Source: Bradyrhizobium sp. CCBAU 51765 (GTDB taxonomy: Bacteria; Pseudomonadota; Alphaproteobacteria; Rhizobiales; Xanthobacteraceae). Taken from it: a stretch of 64,000 bases of DNA. Positions 1-7,736 of the stretch are shown here, in pieces. The notes under the pieces were generated by a model. It was not told where the DNA came from, ran no database searches, and worked only from the letters and a program-made list of their open reading frames with translations. A program made the position numbers and the translations under genes. Each line of letters starts with the position of its first letter. The first letter of the stretch is position 1. The stretch is from positions 7,429,001 through 7,493,000 of the forward strand of contig NZ_CP030038.1 in NCBI RefSeq assembly GCF_015291725.1, given 5' to 3'.

Positions 1-585
1 GGGCGGACCTCGATAGCGATCTTCCTGCTCGCCGGCGTCGCCATCACCGCCATCGCCAATGCCGGCATCGGGCTGCTCGTGTTCATCGCCGACGACCGCC
101 AGCTCCGCGACATCACGTTCTGGATGCTCGGCTCGATGAGCGGCGCGACCTGGACCAAGAGCGCCCTGCTCGCGCCGGTCCTCGTCATCGGGCTGGCCGC
201 CTGCGCCTTGATCGCGCGCGGCCTCGATCTGCTGGTGCTCGGCGAGGCCGACGCTTTCCACGGCGGGGTCGACGTCGAACGCCTGAAGCGGATCTCGATC
301 GTCATGGTCTCCGCCATGACCGGCGTCGCGGTGTCGATCAGCGGCGTCATCGGCTTCGTCGGCATCGTCGTGCCGCATCTGCTCCGCCTCGTGATCGGCC
401 CGGCGCATCGCCTGCTGCTGCCGGCCTCGGTGCTATCAGGCGCGATCCTGATGGTCGGCGCCGACACGCTGGCACGCACCATCGTGGCGCCGGCCGAGAT
501 GCCGATCGGCATCCTGACCGCTGCCGTCGGCGCCCCCGTCTTCCTCTTCATCCTGCTGCGGCAGCGCGGGCTCGGCTCGCTATGA
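1..585 (+). CDS. hmuU: Heme/hemin ABC transporter permease HmuU, 5' truncated by window
   Basis: Inner-membrane permease of the FecCD/BtuC family that carries heme from the periplasmic HmuT to the cytoplasm. The frame is open from base 1, so the N-terminal part lies outside the window and the GTG at 79 is not a real start. The visible C-terminal part has the family features: a hydrophobic TM series, a GSMSGATW-like segment, and the conserved GFVGIVVPHLLR loop, which in BtuC-type permeases contacts the ATPase, followed by LGADT-like and PAEMPIGILTA segments. It ends in an ATGA overlap with hmuV, so the two are translationally coupled. A siderophore FecCD permease is the alternative; the hmuV-like partner favours heme. 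Confidence 0.9.
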   Translation, partial: GRTSIAIFLLAGVAITAIANAGIGLLVFIADDRQLRDITFWMLGSMSGATWTKSALLAPVLVIGLAACALIARGLDLLVLGEADAFHGGVDVERLKRISIVMVSAMTGVAVSISGVIGFVGIVVPHLLRLVIGPAHRLLLPASVLSGAILMVGADTLARTIVAPAEMPIGILTAAVGAPVFLFILLRQRGLGSL

Positions 586-1382
586 ACGCGGTGATCGAGG
601 CACGGCACTTGAGCAAGCGCGCAGGCCGCGCGACGCTGCTCGATGGCGTCGGCCTGACGGTTGCGGCGGGCGAGATGGTCGCCGTCATCGGCCCGAACGG
701 CGCCGGCAAGTCGACGCTGCTGCGGCTGCTCTCCGGCGATCTTCGCCCCAGCGCAGGCGAGGTGCGCCTGAACCAGCGCGACATCCGCAGCTTCACGCCG
801 CGCGAGCTTGCCGCGCGCCGCGCGATGCTGTCCCAGCACATCAATGTCACCTTCCCGTTCACGGTCGAGGAGATCGTGCTGATGGGCGCGGGCGAGCGCA
901 GCCTGCGCGAGGCTGGACCGCTCGTCGATGCGGCGCTGGACGAGGTCGGCCTCGCGCATTTCCACGAACGGCAATTGCCGACGCTGTCAGGCGGCGAGCA
1001 GCAGCGCGCCCATTTCGCTCGCGTGCTGGTGCAGCTCGCCTGCGGCGAGGCCGAGCACGGCCCCGGGCTTCTGCTGCTGGACGAGCCGACCTCGAGCCTC
1101 GATCTGCGCCACCAGATCGACCTCGTCGAAGCGGCGCGCCGCCGCGCCGGCAATGGCACGGCAGTCATCGCGATCCTGCACGATCTCAATCTCGCGATCC
1201 GCTTCGCCGACCGGCTGATCGTGCTGAATGGCGGCAGGCTCGCCGCCGACGGACCGCGCGCGGAGATCGTCACACGCGAGATCATCCGGGATATTTTCGA
1301 GATCGACGCGGTGGTGCATCAGGCTGACGGCGTGCCGTATGTGCTGCCGCAGTCGATGCGGGCTGCACAGACTGGAATTTAG
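582..1382 (+). CDS. hmuV: Heme ABC transporter ATP-binding protein HmuV
   Basis: Cytoplasmic ATPase (266 aa) that energises heme import with HmuU. Walker A GPNGAGKST is at residues 37-45, the signature LSGGEQQR lies in mid-protein, and Walker B LLLLDEP is followed by TSSLD and the switch His in ILHDLN. Length is normal for HmuV/FecE-type subunits. The ATG overlaps the hmuU stop (ATGA). The downstream gap holds a palindromic repeat rather than another transport gene, so hmuV is probably the last gene of the operon. The upstream hmuT and outer-membrane receptor genes would lie before the window. Confidence 0.92.
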   Translation: MNAVIEARHLSKRAGRATLLDGVGLTVAAGEMVAVIGPNGAGKSTLLRLLSGDLRPSAGEVRLNQRDIRSFTPRELAARRAMLSQHINVTFPFTVEEIVLMGAGERSLREAGPLVDAALDEVGLAHFHERQLPTLSGGEQQRAHFARVLVQLACGEAEHGPGLLLLDEPTSSLDLRHQIDLVEAARRRAGNGTAVIAILHDLNLAIRFADRLIVLNGGRLAADGPRAEIVTREIIRDIFEIDAVVHQADGVPYVLPQSMRAAQTGI

Positions 1383-1406
1383 CCGATCCTGTTTCTGCAA
1401 AGACGG

Positions 1407-1526
1407 TGCGCTCCCTCCCCCGCTTGCGGGGGAAGGGTGGGGAGAGGGTGTCTCCACAACGGGACAATCCCCTAGAGGAGAGAGCCCTCACCCCAGCCCT
1501 CTCCCGCAAGCGGGAGAGGGAGCGCA
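1407..1526. repeat. GC-rich intergenic element with long terminal inverted repeats
   Basis: The left end begins TGCGCTCCCTC and the right end finishes GAGGGAGCGCA. Each roughly 40-base end also contains its own hairpin around CCCGCTTGCGGG and CCCGCAAGCGGG, so the whole is a nested palindrome of about 120 bp. It sits between hmuV and the convergent MuiA-family gene, where it could also end transcription from both sides. No coding content is seen. A shorter related stem (CCTCTCC...GGAGAGG) occurs near 20226-20252. Confidence 0.7.
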
Positions 1527-1546
1527 ACTCGTTCGTGGCTAGCAAT

Positions 1547-3223
1547 CTACCCCGCCGGCACGATCACCATGCTCTTGTCCTTGGGCCAGCGGATGCGCCA
1601 GGCGAAGTTGATGTCCTTGGACTCGCCGGGCCTGGCGTCGAACGACCATTCCAGCACGCCGCGCCTGTCGCGGATGTTGCTCGCGGTCGGCTGGGTGCTC
1701 GAGGGCAGCATCTCGACGACGATGTCCTCGTTCTCGCTGACCGGAAGCTGATCTTCGATCGCGACCTTGATCGGGAAATCATGGCCGTTGCGGATCGTGG
1801 TCTTGAACGCGCGCTCATCGGTCTTCGACGTCGTCACGAGCAAGCCGGCCGAGCCCTCGTTGCGCTTGAGCACCGCGCGCTCGATTCTCACCTTGTCGTC
1901 GGCGCCGAAGCCGAGCCGCACGATGTCGTCCTTGGCGGATGCGGTGATCTTGCCGCGGCCGACGAAGACGCCGTCACGGTAGATCGCGACCTTGCCGGGC
2001 AGCAGCGTCGTGTCGTCCGTCTGCTTGAAGCTGGCTTCGAGGAACGCGGTCGGGTCCATCACCGGTGCCGCGCGCACCGCGAGCTCGGCGGGCACGTTGA
2101 CCGAAGCGATACGGAGGCTCTTGGCGCCCTCGGCGGCGCCGAGGCTGACGCGGCCGGGAATCTTGAAGGTGGCCTGGAAATCGCCGATCTCGGCAACCGC
2201 CTGCTGCTCGTCGGCGCGCTCGGTCGCCTCTGCGACCTTGGACATGGGCTCGAACTGCGCCGAACGCTGGCGGACGGTTGGCGCGGGCCGCGCCAGGTCC
2301 GAGGCGCTGCCGAGCGCAAGGGGCTTCGGCACGTGCGGATATTGCGCAATCAGCGAGTTCAGCTCCGGCGCGCTGCCGCCGCGGCCGATGCGAACCGTGG
2401 AGACGCCGAGCGTCACGTTCGACCAGTCCTCGCCGGTCGATTGCGTGACCTCGGCGCGGCGGACGAGCTCGAGCTGAGGCTTGCGGTCCTTCGCGCCGGT
2501 GTCGAGCCGGGCGTCATAGAGCGGCATCCAGCGCGCATTGCGCACGGTGTAGGTCACCCGCAATGTCGCCTTGGTCGCCGCCGCCGAGGCGACGCCGATC
2601 CGCACTTCCAGCTTGCTCGGCGGCTTGGCCGAGCGCTCGGCCTCGAGCTGCGCGATCTGACGGTCGAGCTCGCGCTGTTTTCGCGTGGCATCGCGAATCG
2701 CGGTGTCGGCGATCGCGATCTCCTCGGCAACCGCCGCAAAAGCCGCGCGCCATTCGGTGATCGGCCGCGCCTCGCCCTTCTCGCCGAGGCCGGCCGGGGA
2801 GGCTTCGGCGAAATGCTGCGCAAATTTGCGCCGGGCATCGGCCGAGTCGATCGCACCTTGCAGATCGGCCCGCTGATCTCGCAGTGCTTCGATGCGCTTG
2901 TCGAGCTCGGGCAGGTTGACCGGCGGTGCGGCCTTCGGCGGCCGCGCGTCAATCGTGCCGATCGTGAGCTTGGCGCCCGCCTCGCCTTCGACCCGGAGCG
3001 ACGACGGATCGAGCGAGAGGGGAAAATCCCTGGCGACCAGCGTCGAGTCGCCGGAGGCGAGATCCACCGAAATGACGCGGGTGACGGTGGCGCCGTCGGG
3101 ATAGACGGTGACCGTGTCGGTCGCCGAATTGGCGTCCACGTTGGCCGCCCATGACGACGATGCGAGGGCCGTGGTCACCAGGACCAGGCTCGTGGTTGCC
3201 AACCGTTTTGCGGTGATGCGCAT
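1547..3223 (-). CDS. MuiA-family (DUF4139) exported protein
   Basis: A 558-residue protein with a Sec signal peptide (MRITAKRLATTSLVL... ending near SSSWAA). The N-terminal domain carries the VTVYPDGATVTR motif typical of mucoidy-inhibitor MuiA proteins. A charged heptad-rich coiled coil follows in two parts (LDKRIEALRDQRADLQ and RKQRELDRQIAQLEAE, about residues 110-200). The C-terminal DUF4139 beta-rich domain contains YTVRNARWMPLYDARL and ends in FAWRIRWP. It is probably periplasmic. The biochemical role of the family is not established; MuiA was named for suppressing mucoidy in E. coli. It is transcribed alone, away from the FixJ-like gene behind it. Confidence 0.85.
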   Translation of the reverse strand: MRITAKRLATTSLVLVTTALASSSWAANVDANSATDTVTVYPDGATVTRVISVDLASGDSTLVARDFPLSLDPSSLRVEGEAGAKLTIGTIDARPPKAAPPVNLPELDKRIEALRDQRADLQGAIDSADARRKFAQHFAEASPAGLGEKGEARPITEWRAAFAAVAEEIAIADTAIRDATRKQRELDRQIAQLEAERSAKPPSKLEVRIGVASAAATKATLRVTYTVRNARWMPLYDARLDTGAKDRKPQLELVRRAEVTQSTGEDWSNVTLGVSTVRIGRGGSAPELNSLIAQYPHVPKPLALGSASDLARPAPTVRQRSAQFEPMSKVAEATERADEQQAVAEIGDFQATFKIPGRVSLGAAEGAKSLRIASVNVPAELAVRAAPVMDPTAFLEASFKQTDDTTLLPGKVAIYRDGVFVGRGKITASAKDDIVRLGFGADDKVRIERAVLKRNEGSAGLLVTTSKTDERAFKTTIRNGHDFPIKVAIEDQLPVSENEDIVVEMLPSSTQPTASNIRDRRGVLEWSFDARPGESKDINFAWRIRWPKDKSMVIVPAG

Positions 3224-3397
3224 AAAGTCCCTCCTGCCGGTATCGCCGCGCCGCCAGCCGGACGCGCGCGATGAAATGCCTCGCCATCGTGATGAGACGC
3301 GGCGGGGAAGGAACTGGTTCGATTGGGGTTTCCTTGGGGCGCAGCCGCGGCAGCAGCATGGCCGCGGAACGCATCGGCGCGCGGCCTCGGCGGAGCC

Positions 3398-4021
3398 TCA
3401 GGCCTGCGTGGGCGAACTTTGGCCGAAGATGCGCCGAAGCAGATCGGTCACGTTGCGGGCGCCGGCCTTCTTCAGGATGCTGGCGCGGTAGCCCTCGACA
3501 GTCCGCGCGCTCAGATGCATCCGCCGGGCGATCTCCTTGTTGGTGAGGCCGGCAGCGAGATGCTCGAGCACGTCGCCCTCGCGCGCGGTCAGGGGCTCGC
3601 AGCCTGTCAGCCAGCGCTGCCGGCTCGCGCCGGGTTGCGCGAATTCGTCGATGGCGGCATCGATCCGGCCGACGATGTCGTGGGTGCGGAACGGCTTTTC
3701 GATGAAATCGGCCGCTCCGCTCTTGATGGCGTCGACGGCCATGGCAATGCTGCCGTTCGCCGACGTCACCAGCACGGGCGCCATGCAGCTCTCCCCGCGC
3801 AGCCGCTTGAGCACGTCGAGGCCGGACCGGTCAGGCGGCAGCTCCAGCAGCACGCAGGCCGGCATCCGCGCCTTCGCGGCCGACAAGAGGGATGCACAGT
3901 CGGCGAAACAGATCACCTCGTAGGCGTTCTGCTGGAGCGCGGTCGAAAGTTGTTCGCGGGAGGCAGCGTCGGTGTCGATGACGAATATCTCACCCTTGGA
4001 AAGCATGTTTCCCGGCATCAT
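3398..4021 (-). CDS. FixJ/NarL-type response regulator with Glu at the phosphoacceptor position
   Basis: A 207-residue protein with an N-terminal receiver domain (about 11-125) and a C-terminal LuxR-type HTH (LTAREGDVLEHLAAGLTNKEIARRMHLSARTVE region), as in FixJ. The switch residues T86 and K109 (FIEKPF) and acidic D16/D18 are present. The residue aligning with the phosphorylated Asp is E60 in LLELPPDRSG, where FixJ has DLRMPDMSG, and one residue is missing in that loop. It therefore cannot be phosphorylated in the usual way and may be locked active or respond differently. No histidine kinase is adjacent. Starts at 4018 or 4006 are also possible; none has a strong Shine-Dalgarno site. Confidence 0.85.
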   Translation of the reverse strand: MMPGNMLSKGEIFVIDTDAASREQLSTALQQNAYEVICFADCASLLSAAKARMPACVLLELPPDRSGLDVLKRLRGESCMAPVLVTSANGSIAMAVDAIKSGAADFIEKPFRTHDIVGRIDAAIDEFAQPGASRQRWLTGCEPLTAREGDVLEHLAAGLTNKEIARRMHLSARTVEGYRASILKKAGARNVTDLLRRIFGQSSPTQA

Positions 4022-4153
4022 CCCGATCCAGCAATGTCTTGGTCAAAAGGCCTGAGACGGTAGCGGGCTCCATCGCCCTGCCGCGCCGTCATAAGCACGG
4101 CATTCACGCCCGTGCTTCGGTTTCCCTATGTATGTTCCGCCGGGTTCCTGGAT

Positions 4154-4182
4154 TTGACGGACCGGGACAGAAAATTTACATT
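4154..4182 (+). promoter_or_regulatory. Possible sigma-70 promoter of the AraC-type regulator
   Basis: TTGACG (4154-4159), a 17-base spacer and TACATT (4177-4182) lie 40 bases before the chosen ATG of the AraC-family gene. The position supports starting that protein at 4222 rather than at the more upstream in-frame codon at 4039. Confidence 0.4.
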
Positions 4183-4221
4183 TCGGGACATCTGCGGGAG
4201 CAGCTGGCAGGAACGGTTCGC

Positions 4222-5250
4222 ATGACCGACCTCATTCGCAGCTCGAGCCTGAGTTATTATCCGGAGGTCGCCCGGTCGGTCGGGCTCGACCCCAGGCAGA
4301 TGATGCGCAAGGCCAGGCTGCCGCCAGCCTGCCTCGACAAGCCCGACACGCCCATTGCCGTCGCCGGCCTGCGCCGTCTGCTCGAATTGTCCGCGGAGGC
4401 GTCCGGGGCCGAAGATTTCGGCTTGCGCCTCGCCGAGCGCGGCGGCCTGATCAATTTCGGCACGGTCGGCTTGATCGTGCGCGAGCAAGCGACCGTCGGC
4501 GAGGCGATCGATGCGTTCTCGCGCTTCATCCATATCCATCACGATGGCATGCGGCTGGACGTTGCGCGCAGCAAGCAGACCGTGACCATCACGATGCATC
4601 TGCGCGGCCGGAAACCGAGCGCGTCGCGGCAGTCGATCGACGTGGCGCTCGGCAGTGTCCACCGCATCATCCAGTCGCTGTTCGGGCATGACTGGCGGCC
4701 GAAGGAGGTGCACCTGCATCATCCGCCGCCGCACGATCGCAAGCGCTATCGCGAATTCTTCGGCTGCCGCGTGATCTTCAACGCGAGGGATGACGCGATC
4801 GTGCTGTCCACGCACGATATGGAACGTCGGATCCCGAACGCGCATCCGCTGATCGCGAGCTATCTGCGCAAGCGGATCGAGGCGATCGAAACGCGGCCCG
4901 CGAGCTGGGAGCAGAAGGTCGACGAGGTCGTACGTTTCCTTCTTGCCGGTGGCGACTGCACGATCGAGCGCGTCGCCGAGCATCTTGCCTGCACCCGCCG
5001 CACCATCCACCGCCGCCTCGCAGCATCCGGCACCAGCTTCTCAGCCATCCTGGACGCGCAACGCGCCGATCTCGTGATCCAGCTGATCGACGCTCCCGGC
5101 CGGCGGCTGGCTGACATCGCGATGCAGCTTGGCTTCTCCGCGCAGAGCGCCATGGCGCGCTGGTTCCGCAGCCGGTTCGGCTGCACCATCACCGAGTGGC
5201 GCAAGGGCGTGCGGCCAGTGACGGCACCGCCCACGGCGACTGCAGCTTGA
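4222..5250 (+). CDS. AraC-family transcriptional regulator (OruR/ArgR-like)
   Basis: Predicted 342-residue regulator. The N-terminal half matches the arabinose-binding-like domain found in OruR-type AraC regulators (SSLSYYPEVARSVGLDPRQMMRKARLP, then EDFGLRLAERG and NFGTVGLIVREQATVGEA). The C-terminal half carries two HTHs (CTIERVAEHLACTRRTIHRRLAASGTSF and RRLADIAMQLGFSAQSAMARWFRSRFGCT). The start at 4222 is preferred over 4039 because AGGAA lies 8-9 bases upstream and a promoter-like sequence overlaps the longer version. It converges on nnrS. The ligand is unknown, and no nearby gene is an obvious target. Confidence 0.85.
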   Translation: MTDLIRSSSLSYYPEVARSVGLDPRQMMRKARLPPACLDKPDTPIAVAGLRRLLELSAEASGAEDFGLRLAERGGLINFGTVGLIVREQATVGEAIDAFSRFIHIHHDGMRLDVARSKQTVTITMHLRGRKPSASRQSIDVALGSVHRIIQSLFGHDWRPKEVHLHHPPPHDRKRYREFFGCRVIFNARDDAIVLSTHDMERRIPNAHPLIASYLRKRIEAIETRPASWEQKVDEVVRFLLAGGDCTIERVAEHLACTRRTIHRRLAASGTSFSAILDAQRADLVIQLIDAPGRRLADIAMQLGFSAQSAMARWFRSRFGCTITEWRKGVRPVTAPPTATAA

Positions 5251-5252
5251 GT

Positions 5253-6464
5253 TCAGCGTGCGGGAGCAGGCACGCCCATCGTGGCGAGGCCACGCCGCCG
5301 GCTGCCGGCGAGCAGCGGGCCGAACGCGATGGCAAATCCGAGGAAAGCGACGATCCAGCCGCAAGCGGCGATGTGCAGCAACACATCGCCATGCGTGGGC
5401 AACACGACGGCAGCGACCCGGGCCAGAGCCGCGATGATGATCGCAGCATAGATTCCCTGGATCGCCGGCGAAGCCGTCAACGCCTGTCCGGTGTGACCGA
5501 GACTCGCGCGGGCCATGACCGCGAGCGTCATGGTTCCCGCCGCCCCCGCCATCCAGGCGTGGATGCCGGCGCTTGGCGGCAGCACACCGAAAACCGCGAG
5601 GGCATGCAGGATGAAACCGAACGGCACGAAGACGTAGCCGACATGCAGGATCACGAGCAGCCGCTCGCGGAAGGTGCGATCTCCGGCCCAGCGCGCAAGC
5701 CGCAGCAGGTGCAGCCCGCCGACAAGTGCCATCAGGACACCGGTGACGGCATTCGACGGCGCCACGATCCATGAGACGAGCGCGAGCGCGCTGCATCCGA
5801 TCACCGCGCCATCGAAGCGTCCGAACGGCACGGGCAGTCGGCCGGGATTGAACTTGACCAGCCAGTTGCGGGTGAAGCTTGGGATGATGCGGCCGCCGAT
5901 CAACGCAATCAGCAGAATGACCACGCTGATGCCGACACGGGTGCTGAGATCGGTCGCGCCTTCGAAATGCGTTTCGACATGAAAGCCGATGTTGCCGGCG
6001 AGCAGAACAAGCACCAGCCCGACCACGGGCAGGTTGCGCCAGTTGCCGCCTGCGATGATCTCGCGCATGGCGGCGGCGACGACCAATGCCAGGAAGGCCG
6101 CATCGACGATCAGCGCAAACGCCCAGCCGACATTGGCCGACATCGTCACGGCGATGCGCCCGACAAGCCAGACCATCAGCAGCGCCCCGAGCGGCGTCCC
6201 CTGGATCGGCAGCCGCCCCGTCCAATTCGGGATCGCCGTGAACAGGAAGCCGGTGATCACAGCCGGCAGGAAGCCATAGAGCATCTCGTGGATGTGCCAG
6301 TCGCGCGGCGCAAATGCGGAGCTCACCGACAGTTCGCCGTAGAACATCGGCACCCAGGCCAGGATCGACAGCGCCGCCTGGATCGCGGCGAGCAGGAAAA
6401 AGGGCCGAAAGCTGTTCGCGAGCAGCGGCCAGCCCGCAAAGTTACGGGATCGGGCGCCAGCCAT
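5253..6464 (-). CDS. nnrS: NnrS family protein, multi-pass membrane protein of nitrogen-oxide metabolism
   Basis: A 403-residue, highly hydrophobic protein with about 12 predicted TM helices. It begins MAGARSRNFAGWPLLANSFRPFF; the FRPFF near the N-terminus, the WHIHEMLYGF segment and GRIIPSFTRNWL are hallmarks of NnrS. NnrS is described as a heme- and copper-containing membrane protein that relieves nitrosative stress and is found with denitrification genes. Start 6464 has GGAG 10 bases upstream; the frame remains open much further upstream but without a usable start. It is divergent from the nnrR-type gene and shares a perfect TTGCG-N4-CGCAA box with it. Confidence 0.93.
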   Translation of the reverse strand: MAGARSRNFAGWPLLANSFRPFFLLAAIQAALSILAWVPMFYGELSVSSAFAPRDWHIHEMLYGFLPAVITGFLFTAIPNWTGRLPIQGTPLGALLMVWLVGRIAVTMSANVGWAFALIVDAAFLALVVAAAMREIIAGGNWRNLPVVGLVLVLLAGNIGFHVETHFEGATDLSTRVGISVVILLIALIGGRIIPSFTRNWLVKFNPGRLPVPFGRFDGAVIGCSALALVSWIVAPSNAVTGVLMALVGGLHLLRLARWAGDRTFRERLLVILHVGYVFVPFGFILHALAVFGVLPPSAGIHAWMAGAAGTMTLAVMARASLGHTGQALTASPAIQGIYAAIIIAALARVAAVVLPTHGDVLLHIAACGWIVAFLGFAIAFGPLLAGSRRRGLATMGVPAPAR

Positions 6465-6527
6465 GGCATCAACTCCAATAAATTCAGATCGTTGTCTGGA
6501 AAAATACCGCCACCCGACCGGCCCGTT

Positions 6528-6541
6528 TTGCGCTACCGCAA
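6528..6541. promoter_or_regulatory. NnrR/FixK-type binding site between nnrS and nnrR
   Basis: TTGCG CTAC CGCAA, a perfect inverted repeat of the Crp/Fnr-superfamily pattern, in the form linked to NO-responsive NnrR-type regulators. It is 64 bases from the nnrS start and 53 from the start of the divergent regulator gene, so one site could serve both promoters. Confidence 0.8.
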
Positions 6542-6593
6542 ACACCAGGACGATTGCAGGTGCCATCACACTGCCGAGTGCCAAGGAGGCAGA

Positions 6594-7304
6594 ATGGCCA
6601 AGGTCGACACATCGCTGGTTGCGCATCTGCCGCTGTTTGCGGGGGTGACGCCGGAAGCTCTGGACGAGATCCTGCGTGAGGCCCGCTCGGCCCGCTTTTC
6701 CAAGAACAGTGCCATCTTCGAGCAGGGGGCCGACGCGCAGTCCTTCTTCCTGCTGTTGCACGGCCATGTCCGCGCGGCCAAGACCACGCCGACCGGTGAG
6801 CAGATCGTGGTGCGCTATGTCGCGCCCGGCGAAACATTCGGGCTCGCGATGGCGATCGGAGCCGCGCGCTATCCGGCGACGGCGATGGCAGTCGACGACA
6901 GCGTGGTGCTGATCTGGCCGACCTCGGCCTGGCCGCGGTTGATCGAGCGGTTTCCGGCGCTCGCCGCCAACACGCTCCAGACCGTCGGCACCCGGCTTCA
7001 GGAGAGTCACACCCGCATCCTGGAAATGTCGACCCAGCAGGTCGAGCAACGCATCGCGCACGCGCTGCTGCGCCTCGCCAAGCAGTCCGGCAAGAAACTC
7101 GACCACGGCATCGAGATCGACTTCCCGATCAGCCGCCAGGACATCGCGCAGATGACCGGCACCACGCTGCACACCGTCAGCCGCATCCTGAGCGGCTGGG
7201 AGAGCCAAGGCCTCGTGGAGAGCGGCCGCCAGCGCATCATCCTGCGCGAGCCCCACAAGATCGTCGTGCTGGCGGAGCGGAACGCCGACGGCGGCGCGGC
7301 GTGA
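6594..7304 (+). CDS. nnrR: Crp/Fnr-family regulator, NnrR/Dnr type
   Basis: A 236-residue regulator: cyclic-nucleotide-binding-like sensor domain (residues ~10-125, LPLFAGVTPEALDEIL to the dimer helix) and a Crp-type HTH (DFPISRQDIAQMTGTTLHTVSRILSGWE, ~165-205). It lacks the N-terminal Cys cluster of oxygen-sensing Fnr, as expected for NO-responsive NnrR/Dnr proteins. AAGGAGG lies 5 bases before the ATG, fixing the start; longer upstream frames are non-coding. Location beside nnrS, hemN, nirK and nirV and an adjacent TTGCG-N4-CGCAA box argue that it controls the nitrite/NO genes here. The specific ligand is inferred. Confidence 0.88.
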   Translation: MAKVDTSLVAHLPLFAGVTPEALDEILREARSARFSKNSAIFEQGADAQSFFLLLHGHVRAAKTTPTGEQIVVRYVAPGETFGLAMAIGAARYPATAMAVDDSVVLIWPTSAWPRLIERFPALAANTLQTVGTRLQESHTRILEMSTQQVEQRIAHALLRLAKQSGKKLDHGIEIDFPISRQDIAQMTGTTLHTVSRILSGWESQGLVESGRQRIILREPHKIVVLAERNADGGAA

Positions 7305-7343
7305 GAGCTGACGCCGGGATGTCTCCGCGGATGGAGATGAGGG

Positions 7344-7368
7344 GCGCTTCCGCTTACGGCGAAAGCGC
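7344..7368. terminator. Possible bidirectional terminator hairpin
   Basis: GCGCTT-C-CGC, loop TTACG, GCG-A-AAGCGC: a nine-pair stem with one mismatch, placed between the convergent nnrR-type gene and the DUF1858 gene. There is no clear U-tract, so it is listed with moderate confidence. Confidence 0.4.
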
Positions 7369-7412
7369 TCCCTCCTTCAGGAACGCGCGCGCCCGCGCGA
7401 TTCCAGACCGCT

Positions 7413-7610
7413 TCACGCCGGCACGCAATCGCTCAATGCAGCGAGGAATTTATCGCGCTCGATGCCATGCTCGCGGCAGGCATCATCCACGGTGTGGAAG
7501 GTCGCGATTGGACAGCCGACGCAGGCCATCCTGAAGGCGAGAAACACGCGGATCGTGTGCGGCGCCGTACGCATGATGTCATCGACCAGATCGTCGGATC
7601 CGAAGGGCAT
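7413..7610 (-). CDS. DUF1858 domain-containing small protein
   Basis: A 65-residue protein with the DUF1858 (hybrid-cluster-protein-associated redox disulfide) pattern: DDLVDDIMRTAPHTIRVFLAFRMACVGCPIATFHTVDDACREHGI. The CVGC pair is the family's conserved CxxC. Similar domains form the N-terminus of ScdA/YtfE-type iron-sulfur repair proteins and often sit near NO or anaerobic respiration genes. Start 7610 has GGAG six bases upstream; an in-frame ATG at 7622 would add four residues. It lies between nnrR and hemN, so a role in the anaerobic/nitrosative programme is a reasonable inference. It is probably cytoplasmic. Confidence 0.85.
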   Translation of the reverse strand: MPFGSDDLVDDIMRTAPHTIRVFLAFRMACVGCPIATFHTVDDACREHGIERDKFLAALSDCVPA

Positions 7611-7700
7611 GGACAACTCCATTCCGAATTGACGATAAAGGCGCGGGCGGAAGCCTCTTTGTTGAAGCGCAAGCTGTTGCCAGTTCCGCCACGATCACTC

Positions 7701-7727
7701 CGGGGCTCGCGCTTCGCGCGCCCCGAA
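7701..7727 (-). terminator. Hairpin downstream of hemN
   Basis: CGGGGC-T-CGCGC, loop TTC, GCGCG-CCCCG gives a strong GC stem just after the hemN stop and before the DUF1858 gene on the same strand. No U-tract is present. It may separate hemN from the downstream gene or be a short intergenic palindrome. Confidence 0.4.
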
Positions 7728-7736
7728 TGAATCAAG

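Noticed and set aside
1406..3154. A 582-codon open frame opposite the MuiA-family gene
   Set aside because: It is antisense to a well-supported protein with a signal peptide and domains. Arg/Gly-rich composition is typical of GC-rich antisense frames.
6465..7256. Extension of nnrS upstream to 7256
   Set aside because: It would run antisense through the nnrR-type gene. The ATG at 6464 has a Shine-Dalgarno site and starts the conserved NnrS N-terminus.
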